Source: Thalassotalea sp. HSM 43 (GTDB lineage: Bacteria; Pseudomonadota; Gammaproteobacteria; Enterobacterales; Alteromonadaceae). Taken from it: a DNA stretch of 64,000 nt. The notes under the pieces were generated by a model that did not search any database, was not told the origin of the DNA, and saw nothing but the letters and a program-made list of their open reading frames with translations. A program made the position numbers and the translations under genes. Positions within the stretch are counted from its first letter, which is position 1, and every line of letters begins with the position of its first letter. Of the stretch, positions 45,886-55,109 are shown piece after piece. The stretch spans positions 3,558,302-3,622,301 of the forward strand of contig NZ_CP038493.1 of the NCBI RefSeq assembly GCF_004752005.1, read 5' to 3'.

Positions 45886-47186
45886 AGGATGACTCCGGCA
45901 ATAATGTCAAAGCCATCCTTGGCGCAGCTGCATGCTCATTACTTGGCAGCAACGCAAAAGCACAACAAGACGCCTGGCAGGTTGATACGGCGGTTTTGGT
46001 TTATGCCGAAGAGCAACGTGTTTCAGTCGTTGAAGGCATAGTTTCAGCGACAAAAGACTTTGGCGACCAACATATATTTAATGGCAAAATTACTGCCGAT
46101 ACATTAAGTGGTGCGTCGGCTAATGGCGCGGTACCTCAGCCTTATGTTCAGACATTTGCCAGACCAAGCGGTGATGGGGTATATCAAGTTGATGCCAATG
46201 AAACTCCCTTAGACCCAACATTTCATGACACCCGTTTACAGTTAAACGCCTCATGGTCACAGCCTGTTAGTGCCGACTCTCGTTATTCCGTAGCCGCTCA
46301 TGCCTCGAAAGAATATGACTACTTTTCACTCGGTGTCAGTGGTTCGGTTGCTCGCGATTTTAATAAAAAAAATACCACATTAGCGTTTGGCCTCGGTGCT
46401 TTTATTGATCAAATTGATCCTGAAGGTGGCATTCCTAAGCCATTGGCTATTTTGCCGCAAGTCACACCGGATAGTGTATTAAACGGTAATGTGTTTACCG
46501 ATTTATCATCAGGTGAAAACCCATATCGAATCGCTAAAGACGATGATAAAACCACCATTGATGTGTTGTTTGGTGTTACGCAGGTGCTCAGTCGCCGCGC
46601 CATCGTGCAATTCAATTATTCTTATTCCAGCGTAGATGGCTACCTCAATGATGCGTTTAAAATTGTTTCTTTAGTGGACGAGCAAGGTATTTCACAAGCA
46701 CAAATTTATGAAAGCCGTCCGGATACAAGACAAAAACAAAGTGTGTTTGCGCAAAGCAAATATCATTTAGAGCATGACATTATTGATGTTTCGTATCGAT
46801 ACATGTGGGATGACTGGCAAATAAACTCGCATACCTTTGATTTGCGCTACCGCATACAATTAAATGGCCGTTACTTAGAGCCGCATGTTCGCTATTACGA
46901 GCAGCAGGAGGCCGAGTTTTTTCAACCTTTTGTGACAACGGAACAATGGCAAAATGAGCAACCGACACACGTCAGCGCCGATTATCGTTTGGGGAAAATG
47001 AGTGCCTTCACCCTCGGCTTTAAATACGGCATTTTATTTGATAAAGGGCGAGAATGGTCGTTTCGATTGCAATATTACCAGCAAGATCCAGATAATCCTG
47101 GCGTTGACGCGCCGGGCGTCTTGGCTGAACAAGATTTATATGAATCGGTTAAAGCCATCATATTTCAAGTCAGTAATTCTTTTTAG
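45876..47186 (+). CDS. DUF3570 family outer-membrane barrel with a putative flavinylation motif
   Basis: The 436-residue protein starts inside the DUF4266 gene and has an N-terminal export signal of modest hydrophobicity ending AKAQ. The body is beta-rich (for example RAIVQFNYSYSSVDGYLND) and ends with the terminal Phe of an outer-membrane barrel (FQVSNSF). Near the mature N-terminus, D75-T-L-S-G-A-S81 fits the Dxx[S/T]GA[S/T] pattern that ApbE enzymes modify with FMN, and an ApbE gene follows 11 bases downstream. That this protein is an ApbE substrate is an inference. Confidence 0.83.
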   Translation: MQLKDDSGNNVKAILGAAACSLLGSNAKAQQDAWQVDTAVLVYAEEQRVSVVEGIVSATKDFGDQHIFNGKITADTLSGASANGAVPQPYVQTFARPSGDGVYQVDANETPLDPTFHDTRLQLNASWSQPVSADSRYSVAAHASKEYDYFSLGVSGSVARDFNKKNTTLAFGLGAFIDQIDPEGGIPKPLAILPQVTPDSVLNGNVFTDLSSGENPYRIAKDDDKTTIDVLFGVTQVLSRRAIVQFNYSYSSVDGYLNDAFKIVSLVDEQGISQAQIYESRPDTRQKQSVFAQSKYHLEHDIIDVSYRYMWDDWQINSHTFDLRYRIQLNGRYLEPHVRYYEQQEAEFFQPFVTTEQWQNEQPTHVSADYRLGKMSAFTLGFKYGILFDKGREWSFRLQYYQQDPDNPGVDAPGVLAEQDLYESVKAIIFQVSNSF

Positions 47187-47197
47187 CGGCTAAGCCT

Positions 47198-48178
47198 ATG
47201 ACCACTGAGCGAGTAAAATCAAAACATCATGTTGATAGTCCATCAGCTGTCGCTGAGACGTTATTGCCATTCTCGTTAGCGAAAACCTCATTGGGTTACA
47301 AGGTATGCTTTAGCGCTATGGCAAGTCTTTGCGAAATTCTTATTAATAGTGATGATGACGTTGTGGTTAAGCAGTTAGCCCAAGCCATTGTCGATGAAAC
47401 CCGCCGTATAGAACAAAAGTACTCAAGATACCGCAGCGACAGTGTATTAACTCATATTAACCAACAAGCGGGACATGAAACCGTTATTGACGACGAAACC
47501 AAGCGTTTATTTGCCTTTGCCAAACAGTGCTATCAATTAAGTGATGGATTGTTTGATATCAGTGCCGGTATTTTACGCAAAGCTTGGCAGTTTGATGGTT
47601 CCGACCAGCTACCTGTAGATAAAGACATTGAGCCATTGTTAGCGCACATTGGCTTAGATAAGTTACAGCTAGGCGCTGACACGATGTGGATGCCCGAATC
47701 AATGGAATTAGATTTAGGCGGCTTAGGAAAAGAGTATGCGGTAGATAGGGCGATGCTAATCGCCGAATCACTGATGTCAGACCTGAACACAGCATTGCCA
47801 GCGATATTGATTAACTTTGGCGGTGATATGTTGGCCAATAAAGCTCCGCTAAACACTGGCAATGAACGTCAAGCTTGGCAAGTAGGGTTGCAGCACCCTG
47901 ATAAAAAACAACACGCAGTGCATACCGTATCTTTAAATACAGGCGCCATTGCCAGTAGCGGTGACGCAAATCGCTATCTTTTAAAAGACGGTGTGCGATA
48001 CGCGCATATTCTTAACCCAAAAACAGGTAAGGCAATTGTTAATGCGCCGCGTTCAGTGACCATCACGGCGCCTAACTGTGTGCAAGCAGGCTTTATCGCA
48101 ACCTGGTCGATGTGCCAAGGAGAGCATGCGGCGACATTTTTAAAAGAGCTGGATGTTGGTCATTGGTTGATTTGCTAA
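47198..48178 (+). CDS. apbE: FAD:protein FMN transferase (ApbE family)
   Basis: A 326-residue ApbE-family enzyme with YSRYRSDSVLTHINQ, FDISAG, ELDLGGLGKEYAVD, INFGGDMLA, SSGDANRYLL and YAHILNPKTG, the conserved FAD- and Mg-binding blocks. It transfers FMN to Thr/Ser of target proteins. No signal peptide or lipobox is seen, whereas many ApbE proteins are periplasmic, so its compartment is unclear. It is co-transcribed with the DUF4266 and DUF3570 genes. RnfD and RnfG (13.2-14.9 kb) are also ApbE-type targets. Confidence 0.92.
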   Translation: MTTERVKSKHHVDSPSAVAETLLPFSLAKTSLGYKVCFSAMASLCEILINSDDDVVVKQLAQAIVDETRRIEQKYSRYRSDSVLTHINQQAGHETVIDDETKRLFAFAKQCYQLSDGLFDISAGILRKAWQFDGSDQLPVDKDIEPLLAHIGLDKLQLGADTMWMPESMELDLGGLGKEYAVDRAMLIAESLMSDLNTALPAILINFGGDMLANKAPLNTGNERQAWQVGLQHPDKKQHAVHTVSLNTGAIASSGDANRYLLKDGVRYAHILNPKTGKAIVNAPRSVTITAPNCVQAGFIATWSMCQGEHAATFLKELDVGHWLIC

Positions 48179-48313
48179 CGTTTAGACTAGCAAGCTAATA
48201 GCAATAGCTGCATCAGCACCAGCAACAGCAACAGCACCATCATATGCCGATGATTGACGTAAGCAAAACAAATGCTTAATGTCTGATATAACCAGCAACA
48301 CAGTGACTAACCT

Positions 48314-49273
48314 ATGACGAACCCGCGCTTGAAAGACCATCGTATTATTGACTTCCTTAATCAAGGTAACACTTTGTTGTTGGATGGCGGCATGTCTAAC
48401 CAACTTGAAGAACAAGGTTTTGATCTAAACAATAGCTTGTGGTCAGCGCAGCTTTTATTATCAGCGCCAAGTGCTATCGTTGCAGCACATTTGCATTATT
48501 TAAAAGCCGGAGCGCAATGCGTAATCACCGCAAGCTATCAAGCATCCGTTGCTGAGTTGACTAAATTAGGATTAAGCGAAAACCAAGCGAGTGATTTAAT
48601 TGTCAGCTCGGTTACCCTAGCGCAACACGCTGTTGAGCAATTTATGCAGCTTAATCCAGATACCATGCGACCTTTTGTTGCCGCGAGTATTGGCCCTTAT
48701 GGCGCCAGCTTAGCCGATGGTTCAGAATATCATGGTAATTATGGTGTGAGTGATGAGGTATTGAAAACGCATCACCAGGCGCAACTGTCATTATTAACTC
48801 AAACCGATGCCGATATGCTGGCATGTGAAACGGTACCTAGCTTACAAGAAGCCAGAGTGTTAACTGAGTTACTTAACAAGCAAACAAAACCCGCTTGGCT
48901 AAGTTTCTCATGTAAAAATGGACAACAATTAAACGATGGTACGCCGATTGAAGAGTGTGTTGTCGCCTTGCGTGATAGCGCAAATCCTATTGCTTTTGGC
49001 GTAAATTGTACCAACCCTACATACATGGTCGAACTCATCGAAAGAATCAAATCCGTTTGTAATGACAAGTTTATTGTTGTGTATCCTAATTCTGGCGAAG
49101 ACTATGATGCACAAAGTAAAACGTGGCATGGGACGGCAACCCCAAATGAATGCGGTCTCGCCTCAGAGCAATGGTTAAACGCCGGCGCAAATATTATCGG
49201 CGGCTGTTGCCGTATGGGGCCAAAACATATTGCCTCGATAAAAGCCGCGCTAACGAAATCCAATGCCGACTAG
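48314..49273 (+). CDS. mmuM: Homocysteine S-methyltransferase
   Basis: This 319-residue zinc-dependent methyltransferase has LLDGGMSNQLEEQG and zinc ligands in FGVNCTNP and IIGGCCRMGP. It is MmuM-like and probably transfers the methyl group of S-methylmethionine to homocysteine to make methionine. The length is right for the stand-alone enzyme; no S-methylmethionine permease is adjacent. A bidirectional terminator follows. Confidence 0.88.
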   Translation: MTNPRLKDHRIIDFLNQGNTLLLDGGMSNQLEEQGFDLNNSLWSAQLLLSAPSAIVAAHLHYLKAGAQCVITASYQASVAELTKLGLSENQASDLIVSSVTLAQHAVEQFMQLNPDTMRPFVAASIGPYGASLADGSEYHGNYGVSDEVLKTHHQAQLSLLTQTDADMLACETVPSLQEARVLTELLNKQTKPAWLSFSCKNGQQLNDGTPIEECVVALRDSANPIAFGVNCTNPTYMVELIERIKSVCNDKFIVVYPNSGEDYDAQSKTWHGTATPNECGLASEQWLNAGANIIGGCCRMGPKHIASIKAALTKSNAD

Positions 49274-49336
49274 TCGCGGTGAGGCCACTTCTCAAAAAGT
49301 TAACCATTGCGTTTTAATGCGATATAACAAATAAAA

Positions 49337-49359
49337 AAGGATTGGCAATGCCAATCCTT
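49337..49359. terminator. Bidirectional terminator between mmuM and the VOC gene
   Basis: A perfect stem AAGGATTGGC / GCCAATCCTT with a three-base loop lies between two convergent genes, with A-tract and T-tract on the two sides. Confidence 0.9.
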
Positions 49360-49383
49360 TCATTTTAAATGTTGCTCGCACGA

Positions 49384-49869
49384 TTACTCGTATTCAGACG
49401 CGTATGTTTCTTCATAGGTGTGTGAGTACAGTTCAAATAAGTTGCCAAACGGGTCTTCTAAATACACCATTTTTGCTGGCTTGCTGTCGTCTTCTGGGTG
49501 GTAGCGCATAATATCCATACGTACCTTACCGCCAAACTTTTCAGTTTTTTCGATAACGCCTGCAAAGTCATCGGTTTGTAAACAAAAGTGGAATATGCCC
49601 AAACGAGAAAAGTCTAAATCATGTCGTTCAGCACGTTCTTTCATCTCAAATAATTCAACGCCAATACCATCTGATGTAACTAAGTGCGCAATATTAAAGC
49701 CTTTAAAACCTTCACCAAAAACGGCGATACACATACGGCCAATCGCTGATTCGCGCTCTTCAACAACGGTCGCTTTATTCATAACAATGTCAAGATCTAA
49801 AGCATTGGTGTAAAACTCAATCGCTTTATCCATGTCGCCAACCATAATACCTACGTGATTCATTTTCAT
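49384..49869 (-). CDS. VOC family protein, methylmalonyl-CoA epimerase/glyoxalase-like
   Basis: A protein of ~161 residues with MNHVGIMVGDMDKAIEFYTN and FGNLFELY, a two-module vicinal-oxygen-chelate fold with His/Glu metal ligands. I chose the ATG at 49869, 6 bases after a GGAG box; an upstream TTG would overlap that box. The substrate is not known. Confidence 0.86.
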   Translation of the reverse strand: MKMNHVGIMVGDMDKAIEFYTNALDLDIVMNKATVVEERESAIGRMCIAVFGEGFKGFNIAHLVTSDGIGVELFEMKERAERHDLDFSRLGIFHFCLQTDDFAGVIEKTEKFGGKVRMDIMRYHPEDDSKPAKMVYLEDPFGNLFELYSHTYEETYASEYE

Positions 49870-50134
49870 AATGTACTCCAAACTTGATAATTAAATAATG
49901 AATAATTGAGCTGGATAAACCGTAACTCGATTCGATGAGGAGATTATATGAATTGACATGTATTATGTGAAATTATCAATTGTCATGGTATTGATAATAA
50001 GTTGTAATGACGCTTCTATGTTGAACATGCAACACTGCTTCCAGTTAGGTATACGCAGACGTTGATAGTGAGTTGCTTTATGCACCTGTCAGGCAAACGC
50101 TCAAAGGTAGGCTCTTTGAGCCGTGCTACCTAAA

Positions 50135-50214
50135 AGCTTAGGTTCTTAAAAGCTTAGGTTTTTAATAGCTTAGGTTCTTAATAGCTTAGGTTCTTAATAG
50201 CTTAGGGTATTGAA
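50135..50214. repeat. Five tandem copies of a 16-bp repeat
   Basis: The unit AGCTTAGGTTCTTAAT is repeated five times with few changes. A hairpin (AGGTAGGCTC...GAGCC...CTACCT) lies just before it at 50105-50131. The rest of the 377-base spacer between the VOC and thioesterase genes shows nothing else recognisable. Confidence 0.9.
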
Positions 50215-50246
50215 TCGTGTTGGTATTTGAATATAGATACGGTGTT

Positions 50247-50738
50247 TTATTTACTCACCGTCGCTGTATTGAATATTTGCATTTCATTCTTAATGGTTTT
50301 GCGCATATCCATTAATTTTTTCGCGGTTTCGTGCTGTTTAATATCTTCGTCGGTTTCAGGAACCCATTGTGGGATATTTACCGGATGACCGCTCTCATCG
50401 ACAGCCACCATGATGACAATACAATGTGTGGTTAGACGTTTAGATAACGATTTAGGATCGCAAGCAAGCACTTCTAAAGCAATATGCATCGAGGTATTAC
50501 CGGTATAGATTACTTTGGCTTCAACTTCGACTAGGTTGCCAACGTGGATAGGCGATACAAATTGAATGCCACCAGCGTAAGCGGTAACACAATAACGTGA
50601 GCTCCAACCCGCCGAACAGGCGTAGGCGGCCAAATCGATCCACTTCATTACGGCACCACCGTGTACTTTGCCGCCGAAGTTGACATCTTGCGGTTCAGCG
50701 AGAAAACGAAGGGTGAGTGAACGTTGTGGGGCGGCCAT
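50247..50738 (-). CDS. Acyl-CoA thioesterase, hotdog fold
   Basis: The 163-residue protein matches the YciA/BFIT-type thioesterases (DVNFGGKVHGGAVMKWIDLAA, with the catalytic Asp in the helix). It hydrolyses acyl-CoA to free acid and CoA; chain-length preference is unknown. It is monocistronic. Confidence 0.88.
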   Translation of the reverse strand: MAAPQRSLTLRFLAEPQDVNFGGKVHGGAVMKWIDLAAYACSAGWSSRYCVTAYAGGIQFVSPIHVGNLVEVEAKVIYTGNTSMHIALEVLACDPKSLSKRLTTHCIVIMVAVDESGHPVNIPQWVPETDEDIKQHETAKKLMDMRKTIKNEMQIFNTATVSK

Positions 50739-50882
50739 AGGTAATCCTTATGAGTCTCAAACAGAGGAAAATAATTATTCAGCTTGCTATAGAGTGTATA
50801 GCACAAAGGCCATGATTTACAGGGATATAGTTGATTAATCAGGGAGTTATATAAAGGCTAACGAGTAGATTGCTAGACAGAG

Positions 50883-51149
50883 TTAATCTGTTGTGACGAT
50901 GATGTCGGTTTTGGGAACCGAGCAACAAGGTAAGAATTCACCATCACGAATAAAGGCCAGTGGTTCACCGTTGACGTATTCAATATCACCTTCAACCAAG
51001 TTACAGCGACAGGCGCCGCAAAACCCATCACGACAATGATAATGAATCTCTATGTCGTTGGCTTCAAAATATTCAAGGGTGGTTTTATAGATAAGGTTGT
51101 CGAATTCCGCTTCGACAACCTTGTTATCTATGGTGACTTTGTTTCCCAC
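50883..51149 (-). CDS. yfaE: 2Fe-2S ferredoxin for class Ia ribonucleotide reductase maintenance
   Basis: This 88-residue plant-type ferredoxin has the cluster motif CRDGFCGACRC and the later Cys in LPCCSVP. YfaE supplies electrons to rebuild the diferric-tyrosyl cofactor of NrdB. It lies 23 bases after nrdB and is co-oriented, as in Escherichia coli. Confidence 0.94.
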   Translation of the reverse strand: MGNKVTIDNKVVEAEFDNLIYKTTLEYFEANDIEIHYHCRDGFCGACRCNLVEGDIEYVNGEPLAFIRDGEFLPCCSVPKTDIIVTTD

Positions 51150-51172
51150 AGGCTTAATGCTTAGGCCTGAGG

Positions 51173-52303
51173 TTACAGATCGAAGTCTTCAAAATCGGTT
51201 GAATCAACGGCGCTGTCCGTTTGACCAACCAGGTATGATGAAATCTCGGTTTCTTGAGGTGCAACCTGCACATTATCACTGCTCAAGTAAGAGTTGATCC
51301 ATGGTAATGGATTACTCTTAATTTCAAATTGTGGCGCATAGCCAATCGCAGTCAAACGCTGATTTGATAGATACTCAATGTATTGCTTAAGAATTTCGCT
51401 GTTAAGACCGATCATAGAACCGTCTTTAAACAGATAATCAGCCCATTCCTTTTCTTGACGAATAACATCAAGGAAAATTTCTAGACCTTCTTGATGTAAT
51501 TCTTCGCTGATTTCTTTCATCTCAGGATCATCTTTACCGCTCGCCCAAATATTTAGAATATGTTGAGTAGAGGTTAAGTGAACCGCTTCATCTCGAGCGA
51601 TTAGCTTGATGATCTTGGCGTTACCTTCCAATAATTCGCGTTCGGCAAATGCAAATGAACAGGCAAACGACACATAAAAACGAATCGCTTCTAATGCATT
51701 GGTTGAACATACTGAACGGTAGAGCGCTTTTTTAATTTCGCGCTCAGTAACCTCAACTTGCTTACCTTCAACTTCGTAAGTACCTTCGCCTTGAGCTTGA
51801 TATAACTGAGTCATCAAGATCAAACGGTCGAAGTATTGGCTGATTGTGCTAGCGCGTTTGATGATGTTTTCGTTAATAACGATATCATCGAATACGGCAC
51901 TTGGGTCAGTAAACAAGTTACGCAAAATATGCGTGTACGAACGTGAATGGATGGTCTCATAGAAACCCCAAGTTTCAATCCATGTTTCTAGTTCTGGAAT
52001 CGAAACCAAAGGTAGCATACAGACGTTAACACTGCGTGCGGCAATTGAATCAAGCAAGGTTTGATATTTCAGGTTGGAAATAAAGATGTGTTGCTCGCTT
52101 TGCGTCAATGACTGCCAATCGGCACGATCTTTAGAAATATCGACTTCTTCTGGGCGCCAGAAGAACGAAAGCTGCTTTTCAATCAGCTTTTCAAAAATAG
52201 GGTGCTTTTGCTGATCGTAACGGGATACGTTAACGGTTTGGCCCAAAAACATCGGTTCAAGTAAAGGGTTGTTTTTGGTTTGATTAAAAGTTGAGTACGA
52301 CAT
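51173..52303 (-). CDS. nrdB: Ribonucleoside-diphosphate reductase class Ia, beta subunit
   Basis: I chose the ATG at 52303 ([12 protein letters not shown]); it gives 376 residues, the same as the Escherichia coli protein, and follows an AGGAG box. The radical Tyr is in [13 protein letters not shown] and iron ligands in [13 protein letters not shown]. NrdB holds the tyrosyl radical used by NrdA to reduce ribonucleotides. Unusually, nrdA is not directly upstream but ~2.8 kb away, beyond an oppositely oriented transporter. NrdR-like boxes lie at 52491-52539. Confidence 0.98.
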   Translation of the reverse strand: MSYSTFNQTKNNPLLEPMFLGQTVNVSRYDQQKHPIFEKLIEKQLSFFWRPEEVDISKDRADWQSLTQSEQHIFISNLKYQTLLDSIAARSVNVCMLPLVSIPELETWIETWGFYETIHSRSYTHILRNLFTDPSAVFDDIVINENIIKRASTISQYFDRLILMTQLYQAQGEGTYEVEGKQVEVTEREIKKALYRSVCSTNALEAIRFYVSFACSFAFAERELLEGNAKIIKLIARDEAVHLTSTQHILNIWASGKDDPEMKEISEELHQEGLEIFLDVIRQEKEWADYLFKDGSMIGLNSEILKQYIEYLSNQRLTAIGYAPQFEIKSNPLPWINSYLSSDNVQVAPQETEISSYLVGQTDSAVDSTDFEDFDL

Positions 52304-52490
52304 CATTTCTCCTTTCAATACTGCCCAATATGTCGTCATTACAGTATTAAATTTTTATTTTCTGCTATCTCAAATCCAAGGCGTTTATTGTTCTGGTTAT
52401 TCATTTAACCGTTTAGCGAAAAATCTACGATAAAGCCGGCTTTTTTTCAGGATTCGAGTTCACAACTTAATTGTGCCAAACCACCTAATT

Positions 52491-52539
52491 ACACAATATA
52501 TGGTGGTTAATAATTGGATAATAACACCAAATATGGAAA
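52491..52539. promoter_or_regulatory. Paired NrdR-like boxes upstream of nrdB
   Basis: ACACAATATATGGTGG (52491-52506) and ACACCAAATATGGAAA (52524-52539) resemble the NrdR consensus aCaCwAtATaTwGtgt. Their starts are 33 bases apart, the three-helical-turn spacing known for NrdR operators. They lie between nrdB and the divergent SLC13 gene; no other feature was recognised in the remaining ~400 bases of that spacer. Confidence 0.72.
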
Positions 52540-52748
52540 TGTTTCTACTCAAATCAGGGGAAAATTGATAACTAAATTGTTTGCATTTCTAAATTCATTA
52601 TGATGACAGCAATTTAGATAAATACCATGAATTTTGAATCTTTGACCGCAATTCTTGTCATAGTCAATTAATGGTTGCTTTTTAGCCAGATTTCTGGCTA
52701 TTCTTAATTGCAATGACACACCAAAAATAGACCAAAAAAGATAGACTT

Positions 52749-54587
52749 ATGATGCTGGCAACACTCCCGAGCCTGCCGAATTACCATGCTCTAGTAGTTT
52801 TAATCTTAACACTTGGTGCTTTATATCTTTTCAAACGAGAAGATATCTCCTTGGAAACCTCTTCGCTAACGGTTATTGCCGTATTAACGGTGTTTTTTGC
52901 TGTCTTCCCGTTCGAGTATAACGGCAATGTGATTGAACCTGTTTCGTTTTTCTATGGCTTTGGTCATGAAGCGTTAGTGACGGTTTGTGCGTTAATGATC
53001 ATCGGTCATTCGTTAGTACGTACCGGTGCATTAGAGCCGATAGGGCGAAGTCTGGCGAAATTGTGGAAGATCAGTCCGCAAATATCGTTATTATTTACCC
53101 TCATTATTGCCGGTACGTTAAGTGCCTTTGTCAACAACACGCCAATCGTGGTGCTGTTATTACCTATCTTGATCAGTGTCGCGATTCGTACCAAAGCCGA
53201 CCCAAGTGGCATGCTCATGCCGATGGGCTTTGCAACATTAGTCGGCGGAATGGTCACAACCATAGGTACATCAACCAACTTGTTGGTGGTCAGTGTTGCC
53301 TTTGATATGGGCTTAAAGCGCTTTGGTTTATTTGATTTTGCTATTCCTGCATTGGTTGCCGCATCCGCAGCGGTGTTATATTTGTGGTTGGTTGCGCCGC
53401 GTATTTTGCCTAAACGTGAAGCCAGTATGCCGGATACATCACCGCGCTTATTTAGCGCTTACCTTAGCGTTAATGACACGTGTTTAGCGGCAGGTAAAAC
53501 CATTGCCGAAGTAATTAAATTGACCGATGGTCAATTGCAAATCCAAAGTATTCAACGTGGCTCTGACAATCATAAGCTTATGCCATTGCCAGACACCTTA
53601 ATTCGCCCTGGTGATAGGTTGCAAGTACGAGATTACCCTGACCGATTAAAAGAGTTTGAACGGGTGTTAAAAGCAACCTTGTACTCAGGAAAACACAAAC
53701 TCGATGCGGATCACCCATTAGAGCCCGGTTCTCAGGTGCTCGCTGAAATTGTAGTGATATTAGGCTCAGGCTTGATAGGCCGTACTTTAAAAAGCGTCAG
53801 TTTTGCTCACGAATACGGCTTATCGGTCATTGCCTTACATCGCGATGGTAAAGCGATGGAAATCGGCCGTAAAAGCATTGGTAATGTGACCTTGAATATT
53901 GGCGATATATTGCTGGTACAAGGTGATGTGGAGCAAATAGAAAAACTAAAAACCAAACAAGGTATTTTGGTTGTCGATGGCGCTGCAAAGATAGTCCACA
54001 CTCGAAAAGCGCCATTGGCACTCGGTATTCTTTGTGCCGTGGTTACCTTGCCTGTATTGGATATTTTGCCAATCGTGGTGAGCTCAATTGTTGGCGTGCT
54101 GTTGCTATTGATGACACGGTGTCTTAATTGGAAAGAAGTCAGTGCCGCATTGAGCACTCAGGTTATTTTAATCGTTGCTGCGTCATTGGCGTTAGGTACG
54201 GCGATGATGGAAACCGGCGGCGCTCAGTATTTGGCTGAATTGTTTGTTGCTATGTCCTCTTCGCTGCCCACCGGCGGTGTCCTCGCAGCATTGATGTTAC
54301 TGCTGGCTATCTTAACCAATGTGGTATCGAATAACGCCGCTGCGGTTATCGGTACACCGATTGCTATTTCTGTGGCTCAACAGCTTGGTGCACCGGCAGA
54401 GCCCTTTGTGCTGGCGGTTTTATTTGGTGCTAATTTAAGTTACGCCACCCCAATGGCTTATAAAACCAACTTGCTGGTGATGAACGCTGGTGGTTATCAT
54501 TTCTCTGACTTTATGAAAGTCGGTATCCCGCTCAGTATCCTGATGTGGATTATCCTATCATTCACGCTTAACTACATGTATTTGTAG
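52749..54587 (+). CDS. SLC13/DASS-type anion transporter with two RCK_C (TrkA-C) domains
   Basis: This 612-residue protein has two transporter halves, each with a hairpin SNT-like motif (SAFVNNTPIVVLL and NVVSNNAAAVIGT), around a central cytoplasmic part with two TrkA-C modules (~220-305 and ~320-405). Such sodium-coupled carriers move sulfate, dicarboxylates or similar anions. It sits on the opposite strand between nrdA and nrdB, splitting the usual operon. Confidence 0.9.
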   Translation: MMLATLPSLPNYHALVVLILTLGALYLFKREDISLETSSLTVIAVLTVFFAVFPFEYNGNVIEPVSFFYGFGHEALVTVCALMIIGHSLVRTGALEPIGRSLAKLWKISPQISLLFTLIIAGTLSAFVNNTPIVVLLLPILISVAIRTKADPSGMLMPMGFATLVGGMVTTIGTSTNLLVVSVAFDMGLKRFGLFDFAIPALVAASAAVLYLWLVAPRILPKREASMPDTSPRLFSAYLSVNDTCLAAGKTIAEVIKLTDGQLQIQSIQRGSDNHKLMPLPDTLIRPGDRLQVRDYPDRLKEFERVLKATLYSGKHKLDADHPLEPGSQVLAEIVVILGSGLIGRTLKSVSFAHEYGLSVIALHRDGKAMEIGRKSIGNVTLNIGDILLVQGDVEQIEKLKTKQGILVVDGAAKIVHTRKAPLALGILCAVVTLPVLDILPIVVSSIVGVLLLLMTRCLNWKEVSAALSTQVILIVAASLALGTAMMETGGAQYLAELFVAMSSSLPTGGVLAALMLLLAILTNVVSNNAAAVIGTPIAISVAQQLGAPAEPFVLAVLFGANLSYATPMAYKTNLLVMNAGGYHFSDFMKVGIPLSILMWIILSFTLNYMYL

Positions 54588-54639
54588 GCAGCAACATTAA
54601 CTTTTTCTATAAGTTAACAAAGCCTCACTAAATAAACGC

Positions 54640-54712
54640 AAAAAAAAGCCCCACTAAAGAGTGGGGCGAATAATTTGCATTTCAGGGAGGAAAACTATGA
54701 AAAGTTAACTGT
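54640..54712 (-). ncRNA. Putative small RNA, copy 1 of a three-copy family
   Basis: On the minus strand an AT-rich -10-like box (TATAAC, 54720-54725) precedes a ~73-base unit. Its first 39 bases (54674-54712) are identical to those of copies 2 and 3. It contains TTCATAGTTTTCCTCCCTG, the complement of a Shine-Dalgarno plus start codon. It ends in a GCCCCACT/AGTGGGGC hairpin and eight Us. A second block conserved in all copies, GGTTAACGGTA, lies around -30 to -40. No transcript evidence is available. Confidence 0.6.
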
Positions 54713-55055
54713 CTTAAATGTTATACCTTTAGCAAAATAATACCGTTAACCAAATGTAAAAGCCTGCAAGACTTTGTTGTTATAAAGATGTAAAGATTAC
54801 GTGTTCGCTGTAAATCGTTGTCACGGGCAGGTTTGTATATATAGATATTAACTTTGCTTGACGTGTTTGATTGAAGTGCATGCGCGAGGCGGTTGCGGGC
54901 TTGCTGATAACGTTCATTGTTATTGAAGCTATTTGAACTCATGCCTGCGCTGTCGGGTTACTGTGCAGTGGTTTTCAATCACAGTACCCAGTCTTATACA
55001 TAAAAACTTGCGCATACATGCTCAGGCCTAAAATCTAGCACCTAAAATCGGGCCA

Positions 55056-55088
55056 TAAAAAAAGAGAAGGGCATGCCTTCTCTTTTTA
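55056..55088 (-). terminator. Terminator after nrdA
   Basis: A perfect AGAGAAGG / CCTTCTCT stem with a GCATG loop and a U-tract on the minus strand lies ~22 bases after the nrdA stop. Confidence 0.88.
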
Positions 55089-55109
55089 TCGATAGATAGC
55101 GAGGTAAGA

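Noticed and set aside
54721-54942. 73-residue minus-strand ORF
   Set aside because: It ends inside the repeated small-RNA promoter region, lacks a clear ribosome-binding site and has no recognisable family; kept out for lack of support.
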